This document shows positions 51,630 to 60,821 of a DNA stretch of 64,000 nt, piece after piece. The position numbers were made by a program, and so were the translations under genes. Under the pieces are notes generated by a model that searched no databases, was not told where the DNA came from, and was given only the letters and a program-made list of their open reading frames with translations. Source of the DNA: Siminovitchia sediminis (GTDB lineage: Bacteria; Bacillota; Bacilli; Bacillales; Bacillaceae_C); contig NZ_JBHUEO010000005.1 in the NCBI RefSeq assembly GCF_042680885.1, forward strand, positions 1-64,000, read 5' to 3'. How positions within the stretch are numbered: position 1 is the first letter of the stretch; each line of letters starts with the position of its first letter.

Positions 51630-51992
51630 ATGCTGAGAATTTTAGTCGTAGATGATGCAGCATTTATGCGCATGACGTTAAAGAAGATGCTGGAAGAGTT
51701 TGGACATGAAGTCATTGGAGAAGCGGTTGACGGAAATGATGCAGTAGAAAAATATAAAGAGCTTAAACCGGATTTGGTCACGATGGATATCACGATGCCG
51801 AACAAAGACGGCATCACTGCAACGAAGGAGATCAAACAATATGACCCAAGTGCGAAAGTGCTCATTTCTTCCGCTATGGGACAGGAAACAATGGTTAAAG
51901 AAGCCATTATTGCCGGGGCTGTGGACTTTATCGTCAAGCCGATCAATCCTCAAAGAATGATGAATGCCGTGGCGAAGATAGCCAAATCTTAG
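51630..51992 (+). CDS. cheY: Chemotaxis response regulator CheY
   Basis: A single receiver domain, 120 residues, MLRILVVDDAAFMRMTLKKML. It has DD at 9-10, the phospho-acceptor Asp in VTMDITMP, and the conserved Thr/Ser and Lys in LISSAM and FIVKPI. The ATG at 51630 (GGGAGAG upstream) is preferred over the open-frame start 7 codons earlier. In Bacillus CheY-P binds FliM/FliY to bias rotation. It directly follows cheA. Confidence 0.95.
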   Translation: MLRILVVDDAAFMRMTLKKMLEEFGHEVIGEAVDGNDAVEKYKELKPDLVTMDITMPNKDGITATKEIKQYDPSAKVLISSAMGQETMVKEAIIAGAVDFIVKPINPQRMMNAVAKIAKS

Positions 51993-52115
51993 TTAGATTC
52001 AGCACTGTTTTTGTTAGAAGACATTGAGTGAACAGGAAAATTTTGACTGCTTGCTTTCCCATTTTATCGAACGGACGGAATATCGTGTAATAAGTGAAAG
52101 GCTGAAGGTGAAGGA

Positions 52116-52925
52116 ATGCTAGACGTTTTAGACATCAACCGTGATTACGACCTTTTTATTCAAAGAATAAAAAAGAAGACCAACATTAATTTACAATTAT
52201 ACAAAGAAGACCAAATGAAGCGCAGATTAACTGCATATAAAACAAGAAAAGGATTTCGTACATTTGATGATTTTTTTAAGGCAATGATGCAGAATGAGCA
52301 GCTCTATGAAGACTTTTTGAATCATATGACGATTAATGTAACAGAGTTTTTCCGCAATCCGTCGCGTTGGGGAGTCCTGGAAAAGAATATCCTCCCACAG
52401 ATTTTAAAGGGTAAAAGGAGAATCAGATGCTGGAGTGCTGCCTGCTCGACAGGAGAAGAACCTTACAGTCTTGCCTTGATGCTTTCTTCATTCTTTGAAT
52501 GGCAGGATATCCGGATCTTGGCAACTGATATCAATCATCAAGTGATTGCCAGGGCAAAAGAAGGAAAATATAAGGAGGAAGCACTTAAAAATGTACCTTC
52601 CTCAATGAAGGATCGTTTTTTTGAGCACCGGGACGGCCATTACGAGATAACCGCAACCGTAAGGAAAAGCGTTCAATTCAGACAACAAAATCTTCTGTCT
52701 GATCCTTTTGAGTCGGGTTTTGATTTAATCATTTGCCGGAATGTCTTAATTTATTTCACAGATGAGGCAAAGGTTCAATTGTTTAAAAAGTTCAGCCGGG
52801 CATTAAACCCGGGAGGATACCTTTTTGTCGGCGGTTCCGAGCAGATCTATCAACCTCAGAAATACCAATTAGAAGAGACCGACACCTTTTTTTACAAAAA
52901 GACGCAGGAGAGATGGACATGGTAA
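52116..52925 (+). CDS. cheR: Chemotaxis methyltransferase CheR
   Basis: A 269-residue SAM-dependent methyltransferase that methylates glutamates on MCPs. The N-terminal helical domain (about 1-75) is followed by the Rossmann domain with MTINVTEFFRNPSRW, WSAACSTGEEPYSLA (motif I) and FDLIICRNVLIYFT. Its stop overlaps the cheB start by 7 nt. ATG 52116 has AAGGTGAAGG upstream. Confidence 0.95.
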   Translation: MLDVLDINRDYDLFIQRIKKKTNINLQLYKEDQMKRRLTAYKTRKGFRTFDDFFKAMMQNEQLYEDFLNHMTINVTEFFRNPSRWGVLEKNILPQILKGKRRIRCWSAACSTGEEPYSLALMLSSFFEWQDIRILATDINHQVIARAKEGKYKEEALKNVPSSMKDRFFEHRDGHYEITATVRKSVQFRQQNLLSDPFESGFDLIICRNVLIYFTDEAKVQLFKKFSRALNPGGYLFVGGSEQIYQPQKYQLEETDTFFYKKTQERWTW

Positions 52926-53998
52926 AAGTAAAGGTGCTGGTCGTAGACGACTCGATTTTTATGCGCAAGCTCCTTTCTGACATTATTTCGAAAGACGGAC
53001 GCCTGCAAGTGGTCGGAACTGCAAAAAATGGGCGGGAAGCTATTCAACTGACGGAAGAATTAAAGCCTGATGTAATTACGATGGATATTGAAATGCCTGA
53101 AATGGATGGATTGACAGCTCTGCGCTGGATCATGCGGAAATTTCCAACACCCGTTCTGATGGTGAGTTCCCTTACCGAGCAAGGAGCATATGAAACGATT
53201 AAGGCACTGCAGTTGGGGGCAGTGGATTTTATTCAAAAGCCTTCCGGCTCGGTCTCACTGGATCTGTATCGTGTGAAGGATGAATTGCTGATGAAAATTA
53301 AGGCAGTCTCCAAGGCGAGGCTGTCCAATGAACCAGTCTCTTTGAACTCCAAAGCACAAGAACCTAAAAATCCAGCAGTCATGTCAAAGTTAGAAAAGCC
53401 CAGGCCGGGTACGAAAAAATTCAGGCAGATTTTTGCTATTGGAACATCCACAGGAGGGCCAAAAGCTCTTGAAACAGTAATTAAAGGGCTTCCGTCAGAT
53501 TTTCATGAACCGGTTGTTGTTGTTCAGCATATGCCTCCTAAATTTACAGAATACCTGGCTAAGAGGCTGGACGGCATTTCAAACGTGCATGTTGTAGAAG
53601 CGCAAAATAACCAGGTGATCAGCGGGGGAACCGTTTATATTGCTCCAGGTGACTATCATATGGAAATAAGAAAAAGAGGTTTGGAATACCGGATCAAACT
53701 GAACAATGAGGAGCCTTGTAACGGACACCGCCCATCTGTTGATGTCTTATTTGATTCTGTCAGCAAACTGGATCATTTGAAGCGGCATTTTATTATTATG
53801 ACCGGTATGGGCGGGGATGGTGCCAAGGGCATGATGCGTGCCAAAAAGTCTGGAGCGGCCTCTACAACAATTGCCGAATCTGAAGAGACCTGTATTGTCT
53901 ATGGCATGCCAAAAACTGCGGTCAATCTGGGATGTGTCGATCATATCCTGCCTCTGCCCAAAATTTCTTCTAAAATCATTTCCCTATCTAAAACATAG
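52919..53998 (+). CDS. cheB: Chemotaxis methylesterase CheB
   Basis: A 359-residue protein-glutamate methylesterase/glutaminase. The receiver domain (about 1-120) has VVDDSIFMRKLL and the Asp in ITMDIEMPEMDG. The catalytic domain (about 165-355) carries GTSTGGPKAL with the nucleophile Ser, VVVQHMPPKFT with the His, and MTGMGGDGAKGM with the Asp. Start ATG 52919 has AGGAGA 7 nt upstream; the ATG at 52913 is too close to it. It completes the adaptation module. Confidence 0.95.
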   Translation: MVKVKVLVVDDSIFMRKLLSDIISKDGRLQVVGTAKNGREAIQLTEELKPDVITMDIEMPEMDGLTALRWIMRKFPTPVLMVSSLTEQGAYETIKALQLGAVDFIQKPSGSVSLDLYRVKDELLMKIKAVSKARLSNEPVSLNSKAQEPKNPAVMSKLEKPRPGTKKFRQIFAIGTSTGGPKALETVIKGLPSDFHEPVVVVQHMPPKFTEYLAKRLDGISNVHVVEAQNNQVISGGTVYIAPGDYHMEIRKRGLEYRIKLNNEEPCNGHRPSVDVLFDSVSKLDHLKRHFIIMTGMGGDGAKGMMRAKKSGAASTTIAESEETCIVYGMPKTAVNLGCVDHILPLPKISSKIISLSKT

Positions 53999-54018
53999 AA
54001 TAGGAGTTTCAAAGGTAT

Positions 54019-54050
54019 AGGCTCCCGGAACTTTACGGGAGTCATTTTTT
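54019..54050 (+). terminator. Terminator after cheB
   Basis: GCTCCCG pairs with CGGGAGT around an 8-nt loop, followed by T6. Confidence 0.8.
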
Positions 54051-54246
54051 GTATTATTTTCATTCTCTATTTGCAAAAAAAGCGTATCGCAGGATTGGGA
54101 TAGATATATAAACTATCCACAGAAGCCGTTTCATTCATCAAAAGACTATGCCGACGGTGAGACTTGCGGCAAAAAGCAAGTCTTTCCTATTGTTTTCTGA
54201 TAATATAGTATAAGAATGCCTGATCAAATTTTAATGAAAGAGATGA

Positions 54247-55323
54247 TTGACGGTGGAGACTCTTAAAATAGCTGTGATACCAGGAGATGGTATCGGACCC
54301 GAAGTCATTGCTGAAGGGGTAAAAATTTTAAAAAGAACGGCTGAGCTTGACGGCAGGTTTCAATTTGATTTTACATACTTTCCATGGGGTTGTGAGTATT
54401 ATCTTCAACACGGAAGGATGATGGATGAGGACGGAATCGATCAGCTGAAGGCCTTTGATGCCATTTATTTGGGGGCTGTTGGTTATCCGGGGGTTCCGGA
54501 TCATATTTCTTTATGGGACCTGTTGCTGCGCATCCGAAAATCATTTGATCAATATGTCAACATTCGCCCGATCCAGCTGCTGAATGGAGCCCCCTGCCCT
54601 CTGTTGAATGGCAGCAAGGAAAAAATAAATATGCTGTTTATTCGTGAAAATAGTGAAGGAGAATATTCGGGTGCAGGGGACTGGCTATTTAAAGGAAAAC
54701 CCGAAGAAGTTGTGTTGCAGACAGGAGTGTTTTCCAGAAAGGGGACAGAACGGATTATCCGTTATGCGTTTGATACTGCAAAGAAATCCGGAAAATCCGT
54801 AACAAGTATTAGTAAAGCGAACGCATTGAATTATTCCATGGTTTTCTGGGATGAAGTATTCGAGGAAGTGAGCAGGGATTACCCGGATGTTCCGACCTAT
54901 TCTTACCTTGTTGATGCGGCAGCCATGCACATGATCAATGATCCGCAACGGTTTGAAGTAGTGGTCACTTCCAATTTGTTTGGAGATATTTTGACGGACC
55001 TTGGAGCAGCGCTTGCAGGAGGGATGGGGCTTGCAGCAGGAGCAAATATTAACCCGGAAAGGGAATATCCCTCCATGTTTGAGCCTGTTCATGGTTCAGC
55101 ACCTGATATTGCCGGGAAAGGAATGGCCAATCCTTTGGCAGCTGTCTGGTCCGCCAGCCAAATGGTAGATTTTTTTGGTTACGAAGATACAGGAAAGACA
55201 CTCTTGGATGCCATTGAAACCTTGCTGGAAGAAAACCGTGTGTTGACACCTGATCTTGGCGGAACAGCATCTACTTCCGAAGTAGGAGACCGTGTATCCG
55301 ACATTTTACAAGAAATGATTTAG
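54247..55323 (+). CDS. Tartrate/D-malate dehydrogenase family protein
   Basis: A 358-residue beta-decarboxylating dehydrogenase of the isocitrate/isopropylmalate superfamily, closest to tartrate dehydrogenase/decarboxylase (TtuC, YcsA) or D-malate dehydrogenase. Key segments are IAVIPGDGIGPEV, GAVGYPGVPDHISLWDLLLRIRK, IRENSEGEYSGAGD (substrate and metal site), SKANAL, and the nucleotide-binding FEPVHGSAPDIAGKG. Length and DHISLW favour TtuC/DmlA over LeuB. The TTG start has an AAGAGATG site; the GTG two codons later is possible. Its substrate needs testing. Confidence 0.88.
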   Translation: MTVETLKIAVIPGDGIGPEVIAEGVKILKRTAELDGRFQFDFTYFPWGCEYYLQHGRMMDEDGIDQLKAFDAIYLGAVGYPGVPDHISLWDLLLRIRKSFDQYVNIRPIQLLNGAPCPLLNGSKEKINMLFIRENSEGEYSGAGDWLFKGKPEEVVLQTGVFSRKGTERIIRYAFDTAKKSGKSVTSISKANALNYSMVFWDEVFEEVSRDYPDVPTYSYLVDAAAMHMINDPQRFEVVVTSNLFGDILTDLGAALAGGMGLAAGANINPEREYPSMFEPVHGSAPDIAGKGMANPLAAVWSASQMVDFFGYEDTGKTLLDAIETLLEENRVLTPDLGGTASTSEVGDRVSDILQEMI

Positions 55324-55362
55324 AATAAGTGAGTAAACGATAGCGACAAGGAGAGGAATGTC

Positions 55363-55875
55363 ATGTCTAAACAAGAGAAGCAGCAATTATTTAAAGAGGC
55401 ACTTGGAAATTATCCGACAGGTGTCACGATCGTAACAGCAATGACAGAGGAAGGGACGCCCGTAGGGCTGACAGTAAATTCTTTTGCCTCTGTATCTCTG
55501 GATCCGCTGATGATTTTATGGTCTATTGATCACAGAGTTTCCTCAAAAGATACTTTTATCAAAGGTGAAAAATTCGCAGTCCATATTTTGGGGGCTGATC
55601 AAGTGGAGCTATGTAAAACATTTGCTACCCCGAATGTGGACCGGTTCAGTACATGTAAATGGAGCACATCCGAGCATAACACTCCGGTCATTGAAGGAGC
55701 ATTTGCAGTCCTCCAGTGCAAGCTTCATCAAGCAGTTGAAGCAGGAGACCATACGATTTTAATAGGTAAAGTATTGGATATTGACATTGAAAGAAAAGAT
55801 CCGATGTTATACCACCGCAGAAATTTCGGTGCCATTCCAGCTGAATTTTATACAGAAATAGAGAAAAATAAATAA
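55363..55875 (+). CDS. Flavin reductase family protein
   Basis: A 170-residue NADH:flavin reductase-like FMN-binding domain protein. ALGNYPTGVTIVTAMTEEG and GLTVNSFASVSLDPLMILWSI are the signature flavin-binding strands, and HHAGDHTILIGKV-like segments (AGDHTILIGKVL) complete the fold. Such proteins supply reduced flavin to two-component monooxygenases, but no oxygenase gene is adjacent. ATG 55363 has AAGGAGAGG upstream; it lies 39 bp after the dehydrogenase, so they may be an operon. Confidence 0.9.
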   Translation: MSKQEKQQLFKEALGNYPTGVTIVTAMTEEGTPVGLTVNSFASVSLDPLMILWSIDHRVSSKDTFIKGEKFAVHILGADQVELCKTFATPNVDRFSTCKWSTSEHNTPVIEGAFAVLQCKLHQAVEAGDHTILIGKVLDIDIERKDPMLYHRRNFGAIPAEFYTEIEKNK

Positions 55876-55967
55876 CAATGTTTGCCCAAAGTGAAGGCAG
55901 GTTAAAAGTTTATTATATAGACCGGTGGATGATTAGCCAAAAATGCATAAAGAAAGGGTGATAGAGG

Positions 55968-56720
55968 ATGGACGTGTTTTTTATTACAGGTGCTTCAAGG
56001 GGAATCGGACTGGCTCTTAGTAAAGAACTGCTGGATAAAAGTCATGTGCTGGTTTGCACGGCTCGATCACGGAATGAAGAACTCCTTGACATGGCAAAGA
56101 AGAACGGCTGCCAATTGGTGTTCCTTGAATTTGACCTGACTGATGTCTCCAAGCTGGATTCATTGATGGACAAGATGATCTCATCTATTCCTGGCACACC
56201 GAGTTCGGTCACTCTTGTCAATAATGCAGGTGTGATTGATCCGATTGGCCACACAGAGGACAATCAACCGGAGGAAATTGCCAAAAGCATTCAAGTCAAT
56301 TTGACTGCTCCTATGATTTTGTCATCTGCTTTTATCCGGAAGCTCAAAGGTCACCATATTCCAAAACGAATCGTGAATATCTCTTCGGGTGCGGGGCGCC
56401 ATGTGTATTCCGGCTGGAGCAGTTATTGTGCCGGAAAGGCAGGATTGGATCAATATTCAAAAGCGGTTGAATTAGAACAAAAAAACAAGCCATTTGGTGT
56501 CAAAATTGTCTCAGTTGCACCTGGCATTGTAGATACAGATATGCAACATGAAATTAGAAAAAGTGATGAAGAATCTTTTGATCTGGTTCAACAATTTATT
56601 GGTTATAAGGAAAAAGGACTCCTTAGTTCTCCGGAAGAAACCGCCGGTAAACTGGCCCGTTTGATTCAAGGCGACCATTTCTACGAGATGAATGTTCTTG
56701 CGGACTTGAGAAATTACTAA
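55968..56720 (+). CDS. SDR oxidoreductase, benzil reductase-like (YueD)
   Basis: A 250-residue short-chain dehydrogenase. The cofactor motif is TGASRGIGLAL, NNAG follows in VTLVNNAGVI, and the catalytic Ser-Tyr-Lys are in VNISSGAGR and YCAGKAGL. ARSRNEEL after strand two suggests NADP(H). Overall it resembles B. subtilis YueD, a (S)-benzoin-forming benzil reductase of the sepiapterin-reductase group. AGAAAGGG precedes the ATG. The physiological substrate is unknown. Confidence 0.88.
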   Translation: MDVFFITGASRGIGLALSKELLDKSHVLVCTARSRNEELLDMAKKNGCQLVFLEFDLTDVSKLDSLMDKMISSIPGTPSSVTLVNNAGVIDPIGHTEDNQPEEIAKSIQVNLTAPMILSSAFIRKLKGHHIPKRIVNISSGAGRHVYSGWSSYCAGKAGLDQYSKAVELEQKNKPFGVKIVSVAPGIVDTDMQHEIRKSDEESFDLVQQFIGYKEKGLLSSPEETAGKLARLIQGDHFYEMNVLADLRNY

Positions 56721-56850
56721 CAGACGGTGATCCTTTTATTATTTACGTCTATCCATGAGTCTATATTTGCGAATCACTTTGGGAGCATGTTGAATGATTT
56801 CATGAGGAGGGGTTATTCTAGTAACCTTTCTTTTTTATGAGCGTTTCAAG

Positions 56851-57000
56851 CAAGAGACTTCATGGATCCCGAATATTGAGCGGAGTGGAAAATTGGTTGT
56901 CAAGAGTACTTCAAGAAGCCCGAATATTGAGTGGAGTGGAAAATGGGGCGTCAAGAGGGCTTCATGGATTCCAAAGATTAAGTGAGCGATCGTTCCTGAA
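56851..57000. repeat. Three tandem ~50-bp degenerate repeats
   Basis: Units start at 56851, 56901 and 56952 with CAAGAG, then CTTCA, followed by CCCGAATATTGAG and GGAGTGGAAAA in units 1 and 2; unit 3 is degraded. Non-coding, in a 560-bp gap between convergent genes. Confidence 0.75.
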
Positions 57001-57030
57001 GGACGGAGAATTCCTGCTAAAAAAGGAAAT

Positions 57031-57085
57031 GCATCCGTGATATTCGTTCCCCTGAAGAATCCAACGCATCTGTGATATTCATTCC
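57031..57085. repeat. Two direct repeats GCATCYGTGATATTCRTTCC
   Basis: 20-bp copies at 57031-57050 and 57066-57085 (two differences) with a 35-bp period, next to the tandem array. No function is apparent. Confidence 0.7.
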
Positions 57086-57259
57086 TGAACAGCGGAGATT
57101 TCCCTGCAAAATCCGTAATCCAATAAAAAGTCATGTTTTTTCAATGATTTCCGTTATAGTGACATAGAACATCCGCGAGGTCTGTATTTTTAAGTAAACC
57201 CGCGGTATCTCATGAATACTTGGACTATTGGCCCAGCTTTAATCTCGTTCATTCTTACA

Positions 57260-57289
57260 ACAGGTGAAGGACTTATTCCTTCACCTGTT
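57260..57289 (-). terminator. Terminator-like hairpin at sqhC end
   Basis: ACAGGTGAAGG and CCTTCACCTGT form an 11-bp stem overlapping the sqhC stop codon. The T run is weak. Confidence 0.5.
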
Positions 57290-59176
57290 TTGCATGGTCT
57301 CTCCAAATTTCATCCGATAATGGGCTAATGCCAGTAACGGGAAAATGTAATTGTAGCTGTGATAATGAATGTAAAAGGAGGCTGCCATTCCCTGACCGAC
57401 GGGATAATCCCAAGTCCAATCCCGCCGGTCGAATGAGTCAGATAAATAACGAATGCCCGATTGGATCTCAGGTGTCGGCTTGTTTTCCACTGCGATTAAG
57501 GCATCCAGCGCCCAGGAGGTATGTGTCAGATGACTTTTACCCAGAGGGACATACTGATTTTGTATGTCGCTTTTACATGACTCTCCCCATCCCCCATCTT
57601 TATTTTGAATGTTCTTCAGCCAGCGGACCGCCTTCGTTATACTCGGGTGATTTCGGTCTGCTCCGACGGCCCGTAATCCTGTTACTGCTGCCCATGTACC
57701 ATAGATAAAGCAAATGCCCCAGCGGCCGTACCATGATCCGTCTTTTCTCTGATCGCCGATCAGCCACTTTACAGCCGCTTTCATTTGCCGGCTTTGTCTT
57801 GGCAATCTCGTATAGTTCCCCAAAAATTCAATGGTCCTCCCGGTAAGGTCTGCACAGCTTGGATCCGATACAATCAAGTTTGCCCGGTCGAACGGCAGCA
57901 GGTTTAACAGTTGATGATCCGTGTTCTTTTCGAAGGCAGGCCAGCCTCCATCATTGTTCTGCATGGAAAGAATCCACCGGATTCCCCGATCCCAAGAGGA
58001 AAGCATCCGGGTATTTCCAGTTACTGAAGCATATAAAGCTCTTAATGCGGCAGTTGTATCATCCACATCCGGGTTGATAGTATTGATGTCGGAAAATCCC
58101 CAGCCGCCAGGTAAAGCATTTGGATTATGAAACACCCAATCCCCATATTTTGTATGCTGCTTTTTTAGTAAATACTCATTTGCCCTTTTGACAGTTCGAT
58201 GATCAGGAGATAATCCTGCCTTTTGAAGCGCATAAGAAATGAGGGCTGTATTCCAGACGTTTGCCGTCGTATATTGCATATGGGGAAGTCCATCAATGGT
58301 ACATTTCATTTCCTTAAGCCCCGTAACAGCTTTTTGAATCAAGGGGTCCTCTTTTTTATATCCAAGAGACAATAAGGCAAAAATCATCAAAAACGTGGAG
58401 CTAAAATAACTGTACAATGTTCCGTCCGGTTCTATATGGTGAAGCATGTATTGTTTAGCTCTCTCGATGGCAAAGGAACGGAGCTGCCAAGGTGCCAACA
58501 GGATCTGTTTGATTCCCTGATCAATGAGTGTAAAAAGCCCGCTGAATGCCCTAATCTCTTCCGTAGTGAAAAATTCCGGAGCCCTTGATACGTACAGATC
58601 TGAAAGATCCGGAGTGCCTTTTATCTTCTTTCTGTATTTCTTGGCAGCCGTAATCATGATGGGAACAAGGTTGGCCCTTCCAAATACAGAAAAGTCGTAG
58701 AGGTTAACTGGGAACGCGAGCGGCAAGAGCATGATTTCTACAGGCAGAGGAAAAAATGCCGGCCATTTGTATTGGCCTGTCAAAGCAAGCATTACCCTCG
58801 TAAGCATCTCTGTTTTTTCCAGTCCGCCATTTTTTAAGATAAAGCTTTTCGCCAGGCGCATCCGGGTGTCCGTTTTTTGGATATAGCCGGAGCAAAGCAA
58901 TCCATAATAAGCCTCAACTGTATAGGATAAGTTACCTCCCGGCTCATCATAAAAAAGCTTCCAGGCTCCGTTCTTTTCCTGTTTGCTCAGGATCCGTTCC
59001 GTTAAGCCCCGAATCAAATCTTCATCATTTATTTCAAGCGCCCTTAATAAAATGATCATATAGGCGTCCGTTTTAACCCCTGTATCAAACGGATCATCCC
59101 ATGACCCATCAGTTGACTGTTCCCTGCATAATATATCAATGATCTTATTGGTTAAAGCATCGGTATGATTTACCAT
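57281..59176 (-). CDS. sqhC: Sporulenol synthase / squalene-hopene cyclase family
   Basis: A 631-residue terpene cyclase. The catalytic DxDD is PDVDDTTAAL (D370, D372, D373). QW-type repeats such as QNNDGGWPAFEKN, QRKDGSWYGRWG and QNKDGGWGESCK occur through the C-terminal half. Length equals B. subtilis SqhC (about 632), which cyclises tetraprenyl-beta-curcumene to sporulenol in spores. GGAGATGATATGGC precedes the ATG. Whether the substrate is squalene or the C35 regular terpene cannot be decided from sequence alone; Bacillus precedent favours the latter. Confidence 0.93.
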   Translation of the reverse strand: MVNHTDALTNKIIDILCREQSTDGSWDDPFDTGVKTDAYMIILLRALEINDEDLIRGLTERILSKQEKNGAWKLFYDEPGGNLSYTVEAYYGLLCSGYIQKTDTRMRLAKSFILKNGGLEKTEMLTRVMLALTGQYKWPAFFPLPVEIMLLPLAFPVNLYDFSVFGRANLVPIMITAAKKYRKKIKGTPDLSDLYVSRAPEFFTTEEIRAFSGLFTLIDQGIKQILLAPWQLRSFAIERAKQYMLHHIEPDGTLYSYFSSTFLMIFALLSLGYKKEDPLIQKAVTGLKEMKCTIDGLPHMQYTTANVWNTALISYALQKAGLSPDHRTVKRANEYLLKKQHTKYGDWVFHNPNALPGGWGFSDINTINPDVDDTTAALRALYASVTGNTRMLSSWDRGIRWILSMQNNDGGWPAFEKNTDHQLLNLLPFDRANLIVSDPSCADLTGRTIEFLGNYTRLPRQSRQMKAAVKWLIGDQRKDGSWYGRWGICFIYGTWAAVTGLRAVGADRNHPSITKAVRWLKNIQNKDGGWGESCKSDIQNQYVPLGKSHLTHTSWALDALIAVENKPTPEIQSGIRYLSDSFDRRDWTWDYPVGQGMAASFYIHYHSYNYIFPLLALAHYRMKFGETMQNR

Positions 59177-59344
59177 GCCATATCATCTCCCTGATCAATC
59201 GGTTTATCTCTCCATGTTTATTCAGGAATTTACGAGTGCATGCATTTACTGGAGTGATGAGTCATATTATTCAGCAAAAAAAAGAAGCCGGATTTTCTGC
59301 CGCTTCGTCTTCATCAACTGAGAAAAAAGCTGAAAGAGCGTTTG

Positions 59345-60409
59345 ATGAAGAAGTGTCCTGAACCGTTGAAAAAGTTAACACATGATGATTTGATCATCGT
59401 TGAAAAAATTCAATCCGTTACGCAGAAATATAATTTGAATAATATAACAAGAACGAACGCCTACCTTGACTTTTATATGCAGTATCCCGAAATCCACTGG
59501 GCATTCCTCGGTCATGCCGTATCGCGAAACGGCGGTTGGAATATGACAGATCTAAAAGGCGATCTGATATCCCGGCTGCTGGGGGAAAACAAGCAAAAAG
59601 AGTTTTTTGATTTCCTGGAGCGGGGTAACTGGCTGATTTTTCAAGATGTGTACCCGCAATTCTTGCTTTATGCAGAATGTGTAAAGCGACAAAAAAATCT
59701 ATTTTATTTGCTTCCAAGCTTGGGAACTTCCATGTTTATGGAAGTGTTGTGGAATGATTTTTGGGAAACCCGAAATTCTTATACATTGGCTATGGCCCAA
59801 GTCATTAATGAACAGAATTATTTAGAAACGAGAGTGATTCAAAACAAGAAATATAAGGAGGAAGTGCTGGATACGCTGGAATTTTTGTTACAGGATTTGC
59901 TTTCAATCAACCATCTGTTATTTCCATTGTGCAAAAAAGCAACGGTAACGCCTCTCATAGGAACGACAATCCATCAATTCAGTTCCTTGCATCAACGGAT
60001 TACTTTGGGCAGAAAGCTATATCAGTTGCTGTTTCGGGACCCTCAACGCCATCGGGAGCTTTTGGCATGGTGTTTGGAACATCCGCATACCGGTTCAAGG
60101 AAGGACTATTGGCCGCACCTTTTTAACGATGTTAATGAAGGGGTTCCAGGGCCCCTCCAATTTCGCAGATTACAAGAGTGCCGGTTGACCAGCGGTACGC
60201 CAAAGTTTTACAGTCCGAGATTGGAGTATGCCTGGCCGAATGTCCGGCATCATCCCCCGGAACCTGGAGACTGGTTTCATGATCCAAGTGTTGTGCGTTA
60301 TCTAAAAGAAAATGATGGTCCCGTTGACGAGGACATTTCAGGTGAGTATTGTGAAACATTACAAAATCTCGAACTTGCCGTATTGGCAAAGAAAACAGTA
60401 TTCCTCTAA
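59345..60409 (+). CDS. yppC: YppC-like DUF2515 protein
   Basis: A 354-residue helical protein of the DUF2515 family (B. subtilis YppC). Conserved stretches include KYNLNNITRTNAYLDFY, PEIHWAFLGHAVSRNGGW and FQDVYPQFLLYAEC. No membrane helix is apparent. The ATG at 59345 follows a TTG in frame, with AAAGAG upstream. B. subtilis has sqhC elsewhere, so the pairing with the cyclase may not be functional. Function unknown. Confidence 0.85.
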   Translation: MKKCPEPLKKLTHDDLIIVEKIQSVTQKYNLNNITRTNAYLDFYMQYPEIHWAFLGHAVSRNGGWNMTDLKGDLISRLLGENKQKEFFDFLERGNWLIFQDVYPQFLLYAECVKRQKNLFYLLPSLGTSMFMEVLWNDFWETRNSYTLAMAQVINEQNYLETRVIQNKKYKEEVLDTLEFLLQDLLSINHLLFPLCKKATVTPLIGTTIHQFSSLHQRITLGRKLYQLLFRDPQRHRELLAWCLEHPHTGSRKDYWPHLFNDVNEGVPGPLQFRRLQECRLTSGTPKFYSPRLEYAWPNVRHHPPEPGDWFHDPSVVRYLKENDGPVDEDISGEYCETLQNLELAVLAKKTVFL

Positions 60410-60800
60410 TTCATATCGGTATGCTTTATCAATGATGTATGCCGCCATGTTAGGAACATATCTGGACTTACTTTTTACCGGACTGCAGTTTTATTCATTT
60501 CCGGAAAGACCGTTTTCGGCTGTTTTTCAGATTCATATCGTTTTTACGCTGGTTATCCTTCCTTTTTTATCTTTTTTCTTTCTTTATGTGGGTAAAAGTC
60601 TAAAAAGATCGGGAAGGGTCTTGGAAATCATCTTTCTGGCTGCTGCAGGCCCGGTGTTGGAAATGGTGGCGGAGTCATATGGATTGTTTTTGCATACAAA
60701 TGAATGGAAACACTGGTATTCTTTCGCAGGATACTTTTTGTTCTGGTCATCCGTATGGTTCATCTTTAGATGGACGAATGGGGATAAGGCCATTAAATAA
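60351..60800 (+). CDS. Membrane protein of unknown function
   Basis: A protein of about 149 residues if it starts at the GTG at 60351 (AGGTGAG upstream), giving MKHYKISNLPYWQRKQY as a cytosolic N-terminus. It has four hydrophobic segments from about residue 30 on (MYAAMLGTYLDLLFTG, IVFTLVILPFLSFFFLY, IIFLAAAGPVLEM, YSFAGYFLFWSSVWFIF). It overlaps the end of the yppC-like gene by 59 nt. It resembles small multi-pass proteins of the CBO0543 type, but I am not sure. Confidence 0.65.
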   Translation: MKHYKISNLPYWQRKQYSSNSYRYALSMMYAAMLGTYLDLLFTGLQFYSFPERPFSAVFQIHIVFTLVILPFLSFFFLYVGKSLKRSGRVLEIIFLAAAGPVLEMVAESYGLFLHTNEWKHWYSFAGYFLFWSSVWFIFRWTNGDKAIK

Positions 60801-60821
60801 TAAAAAAGGAGTGTTGAATAA

